From Caryophanales bacterium UBA5026 (GTDB taxonomy: Bacteria; Bacillota_I; Bacilli_A; RF39; UBA660), in assembly GCA_002416285.1 (NCBI GenBank), contig DICM01000006.1, forward strand, positions 4,849 through 68,848: a DNA stretch of 64,000 bases, written 5' to 3'. Below, one piece after another: positions 9,119-16,833 of this stretch (the stretch's first letter is position 1; each line of letters begins with the position of its first letter). The position numbers were made by a program, and so were the translations under genes. The notes below the pieces were generated by a model. The model did no database searches. It had not been told where the DNA came from and saw nothing but the letters and a program-made list of their open reading frames with translations.

Positions 9119-11737
9119 ATGATACAAATATTTGATATTAAGCGTAAGAAAAATTTAAAGGAAAATGGAAATGATTCTATTTTAAAATATAAAGAGTTAG
9201 CTACTCAGGACTCTGTTCAATTAGTTCACAATTTAAATAGTAGTATTACTGGATTAACAGATAAAGAGGCTATAGAACGCTTGATGAGGGATGGATATAA
9301 TCGTGTTGTAAAAGACGACAAAAAGTCTTGGTTTTATTTTCTATTGCTCTCTTTTAAAGATCAATTTATTTTTATTTTAATTATTTTAGCTTGTATAAAT
9401 CTTTTTTTAGGAGATAAGCTTGGTTCAGGAATCATTTTTGGAATCGTATTAGTAAGTGCATTAATTCGGTTTTTTCAAGATTATTCTACTTATAAATTTA
9501 ATCGTTTGTTAAAATCGAAAATTTATAGTAGCGCTAATTTGATTCGAAATCAAAAAGAGCAGATTGTGCGTACAGAAAATGTGGTTGTTGGTGATATTGT
9601 AAAATTAAACGCAGGATCTGTTATTCCGGCTGATCTTAGAATTCTAGATAGTAAGGATTTGTTTTTGAACCAATCAGTATTCACAGGGGAAAGTGTACCA
9701 GTAGAAAAAAATATCAATTATATAGACTCTGATAATCTATTTGAACTGAATAATATTTGTTTTATGGGTTCTAGTGTTATTAGTGGAACGGCGACGGCAA
9801 TTGTCGCTAAAACGGGCTTTTCTACTTATTTAGGTTCTATGGGAAGAGAAATTGATAGTGGAAGAGAGTTGACAAGTTTTGATCATGATATGAATCATAT
9901 TACTAAGCTGTTGATTCGGTATATGGTTATCGTCTGTTTATTTGTTTTAATTGTAAATGGTCTAATCAGAGAAGATTTAAAAGAGGCGGTATTATTTGCA
10001 TTATCAGTAGCAGTTGGGATTACCCCAAGTATGTTACCGATGATAGTTAATGTTAATTTAACGAAGGGAAGTAAAAATCTTGCACGAAAGAAAACATTAG
10101 TAAAAAGAATTGAATCGATTCAGAATTTAGGTGCTGTTGATATTCTATGTACGGATAAGACTGGAACATTAACGGAGGATAGTATTACTCTTCAAAAATA
10201 TATTGATATTAATGGGGTAGAAAAAAGATCTATATTAGAATCTGCCTATTTAAATAGTTATTTTGGAACTGGAATGAAGAATTTAATTGATCGTGCTATT
10301 ATTGCTTATAGTAAGAAAAATAAAATTGAGGAAATGATTCAAGATTATATTAAAGTCGACGAGATACCATTTGATTATGACCGTAGGAAAATGAGTGTTA
10401 TTGTTAAGAAAGATAATGACTATAGAATCATTACAAAAGGTGCCCTCGAAGAAATTTTAAAGGTCTGTACAAGTGTTAAATTAGATGATAAAGTGGAGAA
10501 AATAGATGAAGATTTTATCTTTAAAGCAAATGAAAAAGCAAAGGAGCTTGCTAGTACAGGAATGCAGGTGATTGCTCTTGCTGAAAAGAAAGAATATCCC
10601 GGTGTCGGAATCTTTGATCAAACTCATGAAAAAGATATGGTGTTTGTTGGGTTAGTAGGTTTTTTAGATCCACCGAAAAAAGGTGTAGAAAAGACATTAA
10701 AAAAATTAAAAAGTATTGGTATTCGAACAAAAATACTAACAGGGGATAATCCTTATGCTACAAAAAATATTTGCAATTTATGTGGTTTGAATGCTGATGA
10801 TATTCTTCTAGGCAGTGACATTGATCAACTCACTGATGAGGAATTGAGTCAAAAATTAGAAATAGTTGATGTATTCGCACGATTGAACCCACTTCAAAAA
10901 GAGCGAGTTGTTGGATTATATCGGAAAAATGGACATGTTGTAGGTTATATGGGTGATGGAGTGAATGATGCACCATCACTTCATAAAGCAGATGTTGGAA
11001 TATCTGTTGATAGTGCCACTGATATTGCCAAAGAAGCGAGTGATTTAATTTTATTAGAAAAAAATTTAAATGTTATCTATGATGGAGTTATCGAAGGAAG
11101 AAAAGTTTATGGAAATATTATTAAATATATGAAAATGGCTCTTAGTTCAGATTTTGGTGATGTCTTTAGCATTATGATTGCCAGTATCTTTTTACCATTT
11201 TTACCACTGCTTCCAATTCAGATGTTAATTCAAGACTTTATTTATGATTTTTCACAAATTGGAATTCCATATGACAACGTCGATGAAGAATTCTTGAAAA
11301 CTCCGAAAAAATGGAACACAAAAGGTATTTCTAAATTTATGAATGTTATGGGAATTACAAGTTCTATAATAGATGTTATTTCGTTTTTAATCTTTTGGTT
11401 TGTCTTTGGATATAATAGCATTGAGAAACAAGCGTATTTTCAAACTGCTTGGTTCGTTATTTGTCTGATTACAGAACTAATGATTATTCATAATGTTAGA
11501 ACCTCTAAAAAACCATTTATTGAATCCTGCGCTAGTAAACCACTTTTATTATTGACTTTACTATCGCTTATTTTAACAATTGTAACACCTATTTTATTAT
11601 CCCATATTTCTTCTTTTCATTTTGTGATTTTACCATTCGGTTATTATTTATATGCACTATTGCTTGTAATAGCTTATTATGCTTTGGTTTTATCCATTAA
11701 GAAAGTCTACATAAAAAAGGAAAAGGAATGGTTGTAA
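9119..11737 (+). CDS. mgtA: Mg2+-importing P-type ATPase (MgtA/MgtB, type IIIB)
   Basis: 872 residues, close to the usual 890-900. Landmarks in order: actuator TGES (about 190), the transmembrane-4 motif GITPSMLPMIV typical of MgtA/B (E replaced by S), phosphorylation site DKTGTLT with Asp346, the nucleotide-binding KGA, the hinge GDGVNDAP, and a C-terminal group of six membrane helices with the family-specific PIQMLIQDF. It should bring Mg2+ (or Ni2+) into the cell at the cost of ATP. The N-terminus is cytosolic and lysine-rich, as in MgtA. Start at 9119 fits the promoter and a GGTGAT site. It is a monocistronic unit, between terminators. Confidence 0.88.
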   Translation: MIQIFDIKRKKNLKENGNDSILKYKELATQDSVQLVHNLNSSITGLTDKEAIERLMRDGYNRVVKDDKKSWFYFLLLSFKDQFIFILIILACINLFLGDKLGSGIIFGIVLVSALIRFFQDYSTYKFNRLLKSKIYSSANLIRNQKEQIVRTENVVVGDIVKLNAGSVIPADLRILDSKDLFLNQSVFTGESVPVEKNINYIDSDNLFELNNICFMGSSVISGTATAIVAKTGFSTYLGSMGREIDSGRELTSFDHDMNHITKLLIRYMVIVCLFVLIVNGLIREDLKEAVLFALSVAVGITPSMLPMIVNVNLTKGSKNLARKKTLVKRIESIQNLGAVDILCTDKTGTLTEDSITLQKYIDINGVEKRSILESAYLNSYFGTGMKNLIDRAIIAYSKKNKIEEMIQDYIKVDEIPFDYDRRKMSVIVKKDNDYRIITKGALEEILKVCTSVKLDDKVEKIDEDFIFKANEKAKELASTGMQVIALAEKKEYPGVGIFDQTHEKDMVFVGLVGFLDPPKKGVEKTLKKLKSIGIRTKILTGDNPYATKNICNLCGLNADDILLGSDIDQLTDEELSQKLEIVDVFARLNPLQKERVVGLYRKNGHVVGYMGDGVNDAPSLHKADVGISVDSATDIAKEASDLILLEKNLNVIYDGVIEGRKVYGNIIKYMKMALSSDFGDVFSIMIASIFLPFLPLLPIQMLIQDFIYDFSQIGIPYDNVDEEFLKTPKKWNTKGISKFMNVMGITSSIIDVISFLIFWFVFGYNSIEKQAYFQTAWFVICLITELMIIHNVRTSKKPFIESCASKPLLLLTLLSLILTIVTPILLSHISSFHFVILPFGYYLYALLLVIAYYALVLSIKKVYIKKEKEWL

Positions 11738-11748
11738 TTCCTTTTTTT
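11721..11748 (+). terminator. Rho-independent terminator overlapping the end of mgtA
   Basis: AAGGAAT and ATTCCTT pair around a short loop, followed by TTTTT; the mgtA stop codon lies in the loop. Confidence 0.8.
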
Positions 11749-11761
11749 AGAAGGGTAAGAT

Positions 11762-11790
11762 TTGACATCAATAAACAAAAATGCTAGAAT
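11762..11790 (+). promoter_or_regulatory. Sigma-A promoter for the secreted orphan at 11809
   Basis: TTGACA at 11762-11767, 17-base spacer, TAGAAT at 11785-11790 with a TG extension. Predicted transcription start is only about 10-14 bases before the first ATG. Confidence 0.7.
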
Positions 11791-11808
11791 ACAAACTTTC
11801 TAAGTAGT

Positions 11809-12465
11809 ATGATGTTAGTTCCAACAACAACCTATGCACAAGGATATAAGGTTACAACGATAACACAACATAAAAATGATCATTCAAATCAGAAGTTAGA
11901 TGAAAGAAGGGCTGTAATTTATAGAAATTGTGTCAATGCGAAAGTGCAAGAATTGGTTGATAAATATCCAGATGCAACAAAGGAGGATTTGTTTCCTGCT
12001 GTAGTAGCATACAATGTTCAATTATTTCCAGAAGAATTTTCTTCAAGTTATTTAGAGAAAATTGAAAATAATTCCTATGTAGGTAATTCTATGGTTGACT
12101 ATATTTTTGGAAATACAGAAAATGAACGTCGATTTGTTTGTTATGATACAAATATTCCGATGAATCAATTTGCGATTAATCGTGATATGAAAAAGGCCTA
12201 TGTTTCACTTGATCAAATATCATTTGAAATAGCTGAACTTATGTCTTATATCGCTTATAGTGATTTTGTAGAGGAAACAAATAGTGATTATAATGTACCA
12301 ATATCAAAATGTCTTGAAGATTTAACAGCATACTCAAGAGGACATCAAGAACTATTAGAGACTAATCCATTTATTGCTTCTAAGGTAGAAAGTTACTACG
12401 AATTTATTAATTATCAAAATCAAAAACATCAAGAATTCCCAGTAAGTACTTATTCTAAAAAATAA
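11809..12465 (+). CDS. Uncharacterised protein with a truncated-looking signal peptide
   Basis: 218 residues, not recognised. It begins MMLVPTTTYAQ, which reads like the second half of a signal peptide with a possible cleavage after TYA; the frame stays open upstream (encoding TNFLSS) but holds no start codon before a stop at 11785. There is no ribosome binding site and the promoter gives almost no leader, so the mRNA would be nearly leaderless. The body has three Cys (about residues 40, 106 and 168), a YNVQLFPEEF stretch and a helical second half. Either the N-terminus has been lost, or a short leaderless transcript is used. Monocistronic. Confidence 0.5.
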   Translation: MMLVPTTTYAQGYKVTTITQHKNDHSNQKLDERRAVIYRNCVNAKVQELVDKYPDATKEDLFPAVVAYNVQLFPEEFSSSYLEKIENNSYVGNSMVDYIFGNTENERRFVCYDTNIPMNQFAINRDMKKAYVSLDQISFEIAELMSYIAYSDFVEETNSDYNVPISKCLEDLTAYSRGHQELLETNPFIASKVESYYEFINYQNQKHQEFPVSTYSKK

Positions 12466-12483
12466 TATTAAGATTAAAAAAGT

Positions 12484-12510
12484 CACTAGCAGATAAGCTA
12501 GTGTTTTTTT
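12484..12510 (+). terminator. Rho-independent terminator
   Basis: CACTAGC-AGATAA-GCTAGTG, a perfect 7-bp stem, followed by seven T. Confidence 0.9.
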
Positions 12511-12521
12511 AATTTTAAAAA

Positions 12522-12545
12522 AATGTCGAAAAAACAGTTGACATT
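12522..12545 (+). promoter_or_regulatory. Inverted repeat overlapping the -35 box of the TetR-YhgE operon
   Basis: AATGTC (12522-12527) and GACATT (12540-12545) form an inverted repeat with a 12-base spacer; the right arm covers the -35 box. Size and place fit a TetR-family operator; which regulator binds is inference. Confidence 0.45.
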
Positions 12546-12565
12546 TTAAACAGGAAGAATATAAT
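12538..12565 (+). promoter_or_regulatory. Sigma-A promoter of the TetR-YhgE operon
   Basis: TTGACA at 12538-12543 and TATAAT at 12560-12565, spacer 16 bases; the best consensus match in the region. Confidence 0.8.
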
Positions 12566-12570
12566 GATAT

Positions 12571-12597
12571 GTATACTGTTTTTTGAATTCAGTATAC
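12571..12597 (+). promoter_or_regulatory. Second inverted repeat just downstream of the -10, probable TetR autoregulatory operator
   Basis: GTATACTG (12571-12578) and CAGTATAC (12590-12597) are perfect 8-bp arms with an 11-base spacer covering the expected start of transcription. The regulator gene starts 17 bases later. Confidence 0.55.
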
Positions 12598-12613
12598 TTT
12601 TGGAGGAAAGAGT

Positions 12614-13183
12614 ATGGAAAATAAAAGAAACAAAGTAAAACAAGTTGCGAAAGCCTTATTTTCAGAAAAAGGATATAAGAAAGTTAGCATGGATGAAATT
12701 GCCAAGGTTTCAGGTGTAACGAAACGTACTATTTATTCTTATTTTAAGGATAAAGATGAACTGTTTCGTACTTTTATTGAAGAAGAGTTATTAGCAATGA
12801 AAGATATTGTCGAATCAATTGAAAAGCAAGATATAACATTCTTTGAAAAAATTCATACGACAATTTATCAATTATTAAAATATAAAAAACAGAATGAATT
12901 TCTAAATGCAATTACATTAGAGGCGGACCAATTAAAAACAAATTCAGCTGTCACTTATTTGAAGATGGTAAATGATAATATTCAACTTTATATTAAAGAA
13001 AAATTGGAAGCTGCTATCCAAAATGGATATATCAAAGCTTGTGATGTAGATTTATCTTCTTTCCTCATTTATAAACTCTATATTGCGATGTTATTCGAAT
13101 GGAATAACACGGAAAAAGAATTAGATGAAACACAAATTACAGATAGTATAACAAGAATTTTAAAAACAGGTATTTTTAATTAA
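12614..13183 (+). CDS. TetR/AcrR family transcriptional regulator
   Basis: 189 residues, typical length. The N-terminal 50 residues give the TetR helix-turn-helix: KALFSEKGYKKVSMDEIAK, then GVTKRTIYSYFKDKDELF. The rest is the all-helical ligand/dimer domain, which has no recognisable ligand signature. ATG 12614 follows GGAGGAAAG. It lies 11 bases upstream of a YhgE/Pip-like gene; this pairing is common in Bacillota, and the regulator normally represses its own operon until an inducer (often a membrane-active compound) is bound. Two inverted repeats at the promoter support autoregulation here. Confidence 0.85.
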   Translation: MENKRNKVKQVAKALFSEKGYKKVSMDEIAKVSGVTKRTIYSYFKDKDELFRTFIEEELLAMKDIVESIEKQDITFFEKIHTTIYQLLKYKKQNEFLNAITLEADQLKTNSAVTYLKMVNDNIQLYIKEKLEAAIQNGYIKACDVDLSSFLIYKLYIAMLFEWNNTEKELDETQITDSITRILKTGIFN

Positions 13184-13194
13184 GGGGAGATTTT

Positions 13195-15141
13195 ATGACT
13201 AAGAAATTAAAAGAAAAAAATGTAATGAAGTATGTAGTTATAGTGGCTATTTTATTAATTCCTTTTATGTATAGTTTCTTTTATTTAAAAGCGTTTTGGA
13301 ATCCATATGGAAACTTAGATGAGATTCCAGTTGCTATTGTAAATTTAGATGAGACTATTACTAATGTAAATAAAGGAGAGGAACTAGTAAATACACTTTT
13401 AGAAAAAAAAGTGCTTAAATTGTCAGTTGTTTCAAAAGAAGAGGCAGAAACGGGATTACAAGATAAGAAATATTATGCGGTAATTACAATTCCAAATAAC
13501 TTTACTAGTAATTTAAATAGTGCAAGTGAGGAAAAGAAACAGACTACGACAATTACTTATACTCCAAACCAAAAAACGAACTATTTAGCATCTCAGATCA
13601 TTAGTAGAGTTGTTGTTGAGGTAGAATCAGAAATACGCTCTAATGTGGCTTCAGAAGTGGTTTCTAATTTGACAAAAAAATTAAATGAAATACCAGATCA
13701 AGTTAAGGAAATGAAAACTGGAATAGAACAACTCAGTGATGGTATTGCTAGTGTAAACAGTGGTGCTAATACTATTTCTAATGGACTTAATGAATTGAAA
13801 GATAAATATAATGAATTTGATTTAGGACTTCAAAAGAGTGCTAAAGGAAGTTCTGATTTAGGAACCTCATTAACGAAACTAAATGATGGTTTAGCCAATC
13901 TAGAAAGTGGATTAACAGTATTCGAAGAAAAGACATCCGATTTAGGTACTTTAGCGTCTGGAATTGATACGTTAACGACTAATCATAATACTTTATCGAC
14001 AAAACTGAATGATTATACAGCTGGAGTTAGTAATGTTGCTATAGCTTATGATAATTTAGTAAATAGTGTTTGTAGTGCAGAGGAGAATTCAACTGCCTGC
14101 TTAACCGCAAAAGCAATTCAAACGAATCTTGACAAACTTGCAACTAACGGGGAAGCATTGAATCATGCCAATAAAGAATTTAATCAGAGTTTAAATTATA
14201 TTGATAGTAAGAGTACAGGTCTATCTACGATAAATGCAACTGTATCTACCATCAAAACAAATGTAACAACATTAAAAGAAGGTTCAAATGCGATTAAAGT
14301 TGGAGCATCAACCCTACAAAATGGTTTAAATACTTTAACATCCGCATCCAATCAACTAAAAAATGGGATAAATCAACTATCTGATGGTGTCACCACTTTA
14401 AATGCTGGTACTAATACTTTATCTATGAAAACGAAAGAAGCAATTGCTAGTATTGATACAAAATTAATAGCTAGTAATGCGGAACTAAAAAAATTGGATG
14501 GACTAGATACTTTCACAAAAAATTCAGTGACAATTGAAGAGAAAGATCAAAATGCTATTTCAAAATATGGTGTTGCATTCGCACCGTACTTCATATCATT
14601 ATCGTTATGGGTTGGGGCTTTAATGTTGTTTATTGTATTATATTATGATGTCACGGATCGTTTTAAATTATTTAGTAGAAACAATAAAAACAATATTAAA
14701 AGAACAGTCGGTTATATGATGATGGCAACAGCACAAGCGATTGGATTAGGATTATTATTAAAACTAGGACTAGGATTTGATGTGACGAATATTTTCTTAT
14801 ATTATGGATCATTAATTTTGATTGCCAATACATTCCTACTAATTATTGAGTTTTTAATTATTAATTTTAATGATGTAGGTAAATTTATTGCAATTTTATT
14901 CTTAGTATTGCAACTTGCTGCTAGTGGAGGAACATTTCCAATCGAGACAGTTCCAAAATTCTTTAAATCTATTTATAATTTTATGCCGATGAAATATTCT
15001 ATCAATTTGATTAAAGAATCAATTGTAACAAACGAGGCTAGCATTGCGGGTAGTAATGCACTTGTATTAATTTGTTTAGCTCTCGGAGCTCTAATATTCA
15101 TCGTTATTGCAGATATAATAAAAAAATATAAAAATAAATAG
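13195..15141 (+). CDS. YhgE/Pip domain membrane protein (ABC-2 type, RND-like ectodomain)
   Basis: 648 residues. An N-terminal membrane segment is followed by the YhgE signature IPVAIVNLDE (about 43-52), then a long extracellular region (about 60-450) with predicted coiled coil and repeated LxxGxxxLxxGxxxL heptad-like units, then five to six membrane helices (about 460-640) with the ABC-2 family core GGTFPIETVP. Relatives include YhgE of Bacillus, phage-infection protein Pip of Lactococcus and EsaA/YueB of type VII secretion; substrate unknown, often drug or lipid export. It is cotranscribed with its TetR gene. The absence of WXG100 genes nearby argues against a type VII role. Confidence 0.82.
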   Translation: MTKKLKEKNVMKYVVIVAILLIPFMYSFFYLKAFWNPYGNLDEIPVAIVNLDETITNVNKGEELVNTLLEKKVLKLSVVSKEEAETGLQDKKYYAVITIPNNFTSNLNSASEEKKQTTTITYTPNQKTNYLASQIISRVVVEVESEIRSNVASEVVSNLTKKLNEIPDQVKEMKTGIEQLSDGIASVNSGANTISNGLNELKDKYNEFDLGLQKSAKGSSDLGTSLTKLNDGLANLESGLTVFEEKTSDLGTLASGIDTLTTNHNTLSTKLNDYTAGVSNVAIAYDNLVNSVCSAEENSTACLTAKAIQTNLDKLATNGEALNHANKEFNQSLNYIDSKSTGLSTINATVSTIKTNVTTLKEGSNAIKVGASTLQNGLNTLTSASNQLKNGINQLSDGVTTLNAGTNTLSMKTKEAIASIDTKLIASNAELKKLDGLDTFTKNSVTIEEKDQNAISKYGVAFAPYFISLSLWVGALMLFIVLYYDVTDRFKLFSRNNKNNIKRTVGYMMMATAQAIGLGLLLKLGLGFDVTNIFLYYGSLILIANTFLLIIEFLIINFNDVGKFIAILFLVLQLAASGGTFPIETVPKFFKSIYNFMPMKYSINLIKESIVTNEASIAGSNALVLICLALGALIFIVIADIIKKYKNK

Positions 15142-15186
15142 TTTCGTATTTAAAAAATTATCTCTTAAACGTCTAAAACTATTGAG

Positions 15187-15222
15187 AAACCCTAATTGGA
15201 TTGGATATCAGTTAGGGTTTTT
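15187..15222 (+). terminator. Rho-independent terminator of the TetR-YhgE operon
   Basis: AAACCCTAA pairs with TTAGGGTTT around an 18-base loop, followed by TT-G-TT. Confidence 0.75.
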
Positions 15223-15262
15223 GTTATATAAAAATCATTTTTCATTTAATCTTAATCATCAA

Positions 15263-15291
15263 TTTACAACTTAAATTATACATGCTATAAT
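15263..15291 (+). promoter_or_regulatory. Sigma-A promoter of ndk
   Basis: TTTACA at 15263-15268, 17-base spacer, TATAAT at 15286-15291 with a TG extension. The core is nearly the same as the rubredoxin promoter at 15783. Confidence 0.75.
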
Positions 15292-15310
15292 ACCTTAAAG
15301 GAGGATACAT

Positions 15311-15706
15311 ATGGAAAGAACTTATGTTATGCTGAAGCCGGATGCTGTTAGAAGGAATTTGATTGGAAAGATTATTGCGAGAATTGAGGATAAGGGTTTT
15401 AAGATTATAAGAATGGAATTAATGAGTCCTGAACGTTCTGTTTTTGAGGAACATTATGCTCATGTCCCTGAGCAATTTAAAGGTGAAACAATTGATTTTA
15501 TGACTTCTGGACCAGTAGTAGGAATGGTTGTGGAAGGAAATCACGTCATTGAAAGTATTAGGATTCTTATGGGAGATAAAAAGTGGAATCTAGCTGCTCC
15601 AGGAACAATTCGTGGTGACTTTGCTAACGAAACAACTTATAATTTAATTCATGGTTCTGATTCACCTGAGACTGCAGAAATCGAAATTAAGAGATTCTTC
15701 GGTTAA
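15311..15706 (+). CDS. ndk: Nucleoside diphosphate kinase
   Basis: 131 residues. It transfers a phosphate between nucleoside tri- and diphosphates through a phosphohistidine. The start MERTYVMLKPDAVRRNLIG is canonical and the active-site NLIHGSDS gives His114. The Kpn-loop region and APGTIRGDF are present, but the usual MGATNP stretch reads MGDKKW, and it is slightly shorter than the 135-150 residues of most homologues, so the nucleotide pocket is a little divergent. Start fixed by GGAGG 7 bases upstream. Single-gene unit with its own promoter. Confidence 0.93.
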   Translation: MERTYVMLKPDAVRRNLIGKIIARIEDKGFKIIRMELMSPERSVFEEHYAHVPEQFKGETIDFMTSGPVVGMVVEGNHVIESIRILMGDKKWNLAAPGTIRGDFANETTYNLIHGSDSPETAEIEIKRFFG

Positions 15707-15732
15707 TATTTGAGAAACATTCGTATGTAATA

Positions 15733-15771
15733 CTGTCTTTCTATGATGCAGTCAAACATCAATAGGGACAG
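15733..15771 (+). other. Long interrupted hairpin between ndk and rubredoxin
   Basis: CTGTC, CTAT and GATG pair in order with CATC, ATAG and GACAG, giving a 13-bp interrupted stem with an 8-base loop. There is no T run, so it is more likely an mRNA 3' stabilising structure than a terminator. Confidence 0.4.
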
Positions 15772-15782
15772 AATATCATTCA

Positions 15783-15811
15783 TTTACAATTTAAATTAGA
15801 CATGTTATAAT
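15783..15811 (+). promoter_or_regulatory. Sigma-A promoter of the rubredoxin gene
   Basis: TTTACA at 15783-15788, 17-base spacer, TATAAT at 15806-15811. Confidence 0.75.
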
Positions 15812-15820
15812 GTTGCAAGA

Positions 15821-15840
15821 ATAAATACATATGTATTTAT
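15821..15840 (+). promoter_or_regulatory. Perfect 20-bp palindrome before the rubredoxin gene (candidate operator)
   Basis: ATAAATACAT followed by its exact reverse complement, between the -10 and the ribosome binding site, i.e. just after the expected start of transcription. A dimeric repressor site or a leader hairpin are both possible. Confidence 0.45.
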
Positions 15841-15855
15841 AAAAGGAGGAATATT

Positions 15856-16026
15856 ATGAAAAAATATCGTTGTACTATTTGTGGTTACGTTTATGATGAA
15901 GAAGTAGAAGAAGTTAAATTCGAAGAACTTCCAGAAGATTGGGCTTGCCCTCTATGTGGAGCAGGCAAAGATATGTTTGTAGAAATTATAGAAGAAACAG
16001 AAGAGGAAATGAAAGAAGCTGCATAA
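15856..16026 (+). CDS. Miniature rubredoxin
   Basis: 56 residues. One iron is held by four Cys in CTICGY (Cys6, Cys9) and CPLCG (Cys31, Cys34); W29 next to the second pair is conserved. In common rubredoxins the second pair is at about 39 and 42, so the linker here lacks about eight residues (the D-P-x-x-G-x-x-P-G-T part), and an acidic 17-residue tail is added. It should be a cytosolic one-electron carrier, in anaerobes often feeding oxygen or peroxide reductases; no such partner is adjacent. The ATG at 15856 follows AAGGAGG by 7 bases. It has its own promoter and precedes the zinc operon. Confidence 0.88.
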   Translation: MKKYRCTICGYVYDEEVEEVKFEELPEDWACPLCGAGKDMFVEIIEETEEEMKEAA

Positions 16027-16036
16027 GCTTTTTTTC

Positions 16037-16065
16037 TTGCACAAATAAAAATCGTATGCTATAAT
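16037..16065 (+). promoter_or_regulatory. Sigma-A promoter of the zinc operon
   Basis: TTGCAC at 16037-16042, 17-base spacer, TATAAT at 16060-16065 with a TG extension. Confidence 0.75.
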
Positions 16066-16067
16066 CT

Positions 16068-16088
16068 AAATGCAATAAAATTGCATTT
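16068..16088 (+). promoter_or_regulatory. zur box: Zur/Fur-type operator
   Basis: AAATGCAAT-AAA-ATTGCATTT, perfect 9-bp arms around three bases, 21 bp in all. It begins two bases after the -10 and covers the transcription start, so a bound repressor would block initiation. The shape matches Fur-family boxes of Bacillota; zinc as the signal is inferred from the operon it controls. Confidence 0.7.
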
Positions 16089-16104
16089 AAAAGAAGATGA
16101 AATT

Positions 16105-16500
16105 ATGTATGAGATATTAAAAGAAAAGAATTTAAAATTAACTGATCAAAGAAAGATTGTATTTGATTTGATAAAACGATTTGAAAATAATGCAACCGCA
16201 AGCAACATTGTATCTGCTTGTGCAAATGAAGTTGATTATTCGACAGTTTATCGCATCATCAATATGTTTTTGGAGAAGGGTATTGTCGAAAAGAAATTAA
16301 ATTATGCTGATGAAATTATTTATGCGTTTAAAGAGGAACATGGGCATTATTTCACCTGTGTGAAATGTCATAACAAAGAAAAATTAATGGAATGTCCATT
16401 AGATTCCGTCGATCAGCATTTAGAACAGCAGAAAGGCTATAAAATCATAAGTCATACCGTTGAAGTTCATGGAATTTGTAAAAAATGTTTAGATAAGTAG
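16105..16500 (+). CDS. zur: Fur family regulator, probable zinc uptake repressor Zur
   Basis: 131 residues. Winged helix at about 1-80 (LTDQRKIVFDLI, then STVYRIINMFLEKGIV), followed by a dimer/metal domain with HGHYFTCVKCHNK and, at the end, CKKC: the two CxxC pairs of the structural zinc site. A HxH region and a downstream E/H (HTVEVHG) supply the sensory site. The frame can be opened from a TTG at 16081 inside the operator; I prefer ATG 16105. First gene of the operon that carries zinc ABC transporter genes, which is the reason to call it Zur and not Fur or PerR. Confidence 0.8.
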   Translation: MYEILKEKNLKLTDQRKIVFDLIKRFENNATASNIVSACANEVDYSTVYRIINMFLEKGIVEKKLNYADEIIYAFKEEHGHYFTCVKCHNKEKLMECPLDSVDQHLEQQKGYKIISHTVEVHGICKKCLDK

Positions 16501-16511
16501 GTGATGAAAAA

Positions 16512-16796
16512 ATGAAAAACAAGAACATAATTGTAGGCCTTACCATATTGTTTCTAGTGTTTCAATTAGTGATCTTCATAATTGAAAAATATCATGATTG
16601 TACTCATGATACTACTTGTACTGTTTGTAATCTTGTCTTACAAATAGAAAATCAGAGTAAACTAATTCTTACACCAGCAAGCAATATAACGATTCTTTTT
16701 TTCATTTTCACTTCACTTGCTTTAAAAGTGCTGTTCAATATTTTAAAAAATACAAATCCTACCTTAATTGATTTGAAAGTACGAATTAATAATTGA
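16512..16796 (+). CDS. Small membrane protein with a Cys/His metal-ligand-like loop
   Basis: 94 residues with two membrane helices (about 7-25 and 57-78) and between them HDCTHDTTCTVC, five candidate metal ligands within 12 residues on the loop facing outside if the lysine-rich N-terminus is inside. I do not recognise a named family, though short proteins with this loop occur next to zinc genes in Bacillota. It lies 11 bases after zur and 37 before znuA, so a part in zinc capture or sensing at the membrane is a reasonable inference. Start preceded by AGGTGATG. Confidence 0.65.
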   Translation: MKNKNIIVGLTILFLVFQLVIFIIEKYHDCTHDTTCTVCNLVLQIENQSKLILTPASNITILFFIFTSLALKVLFNILKNTNPTLIDLKVRINN

Positions 16797-16833
16797 AAAT
16801 TCTCTTTTTATCGTTATTATAGGAGGAGAATAT

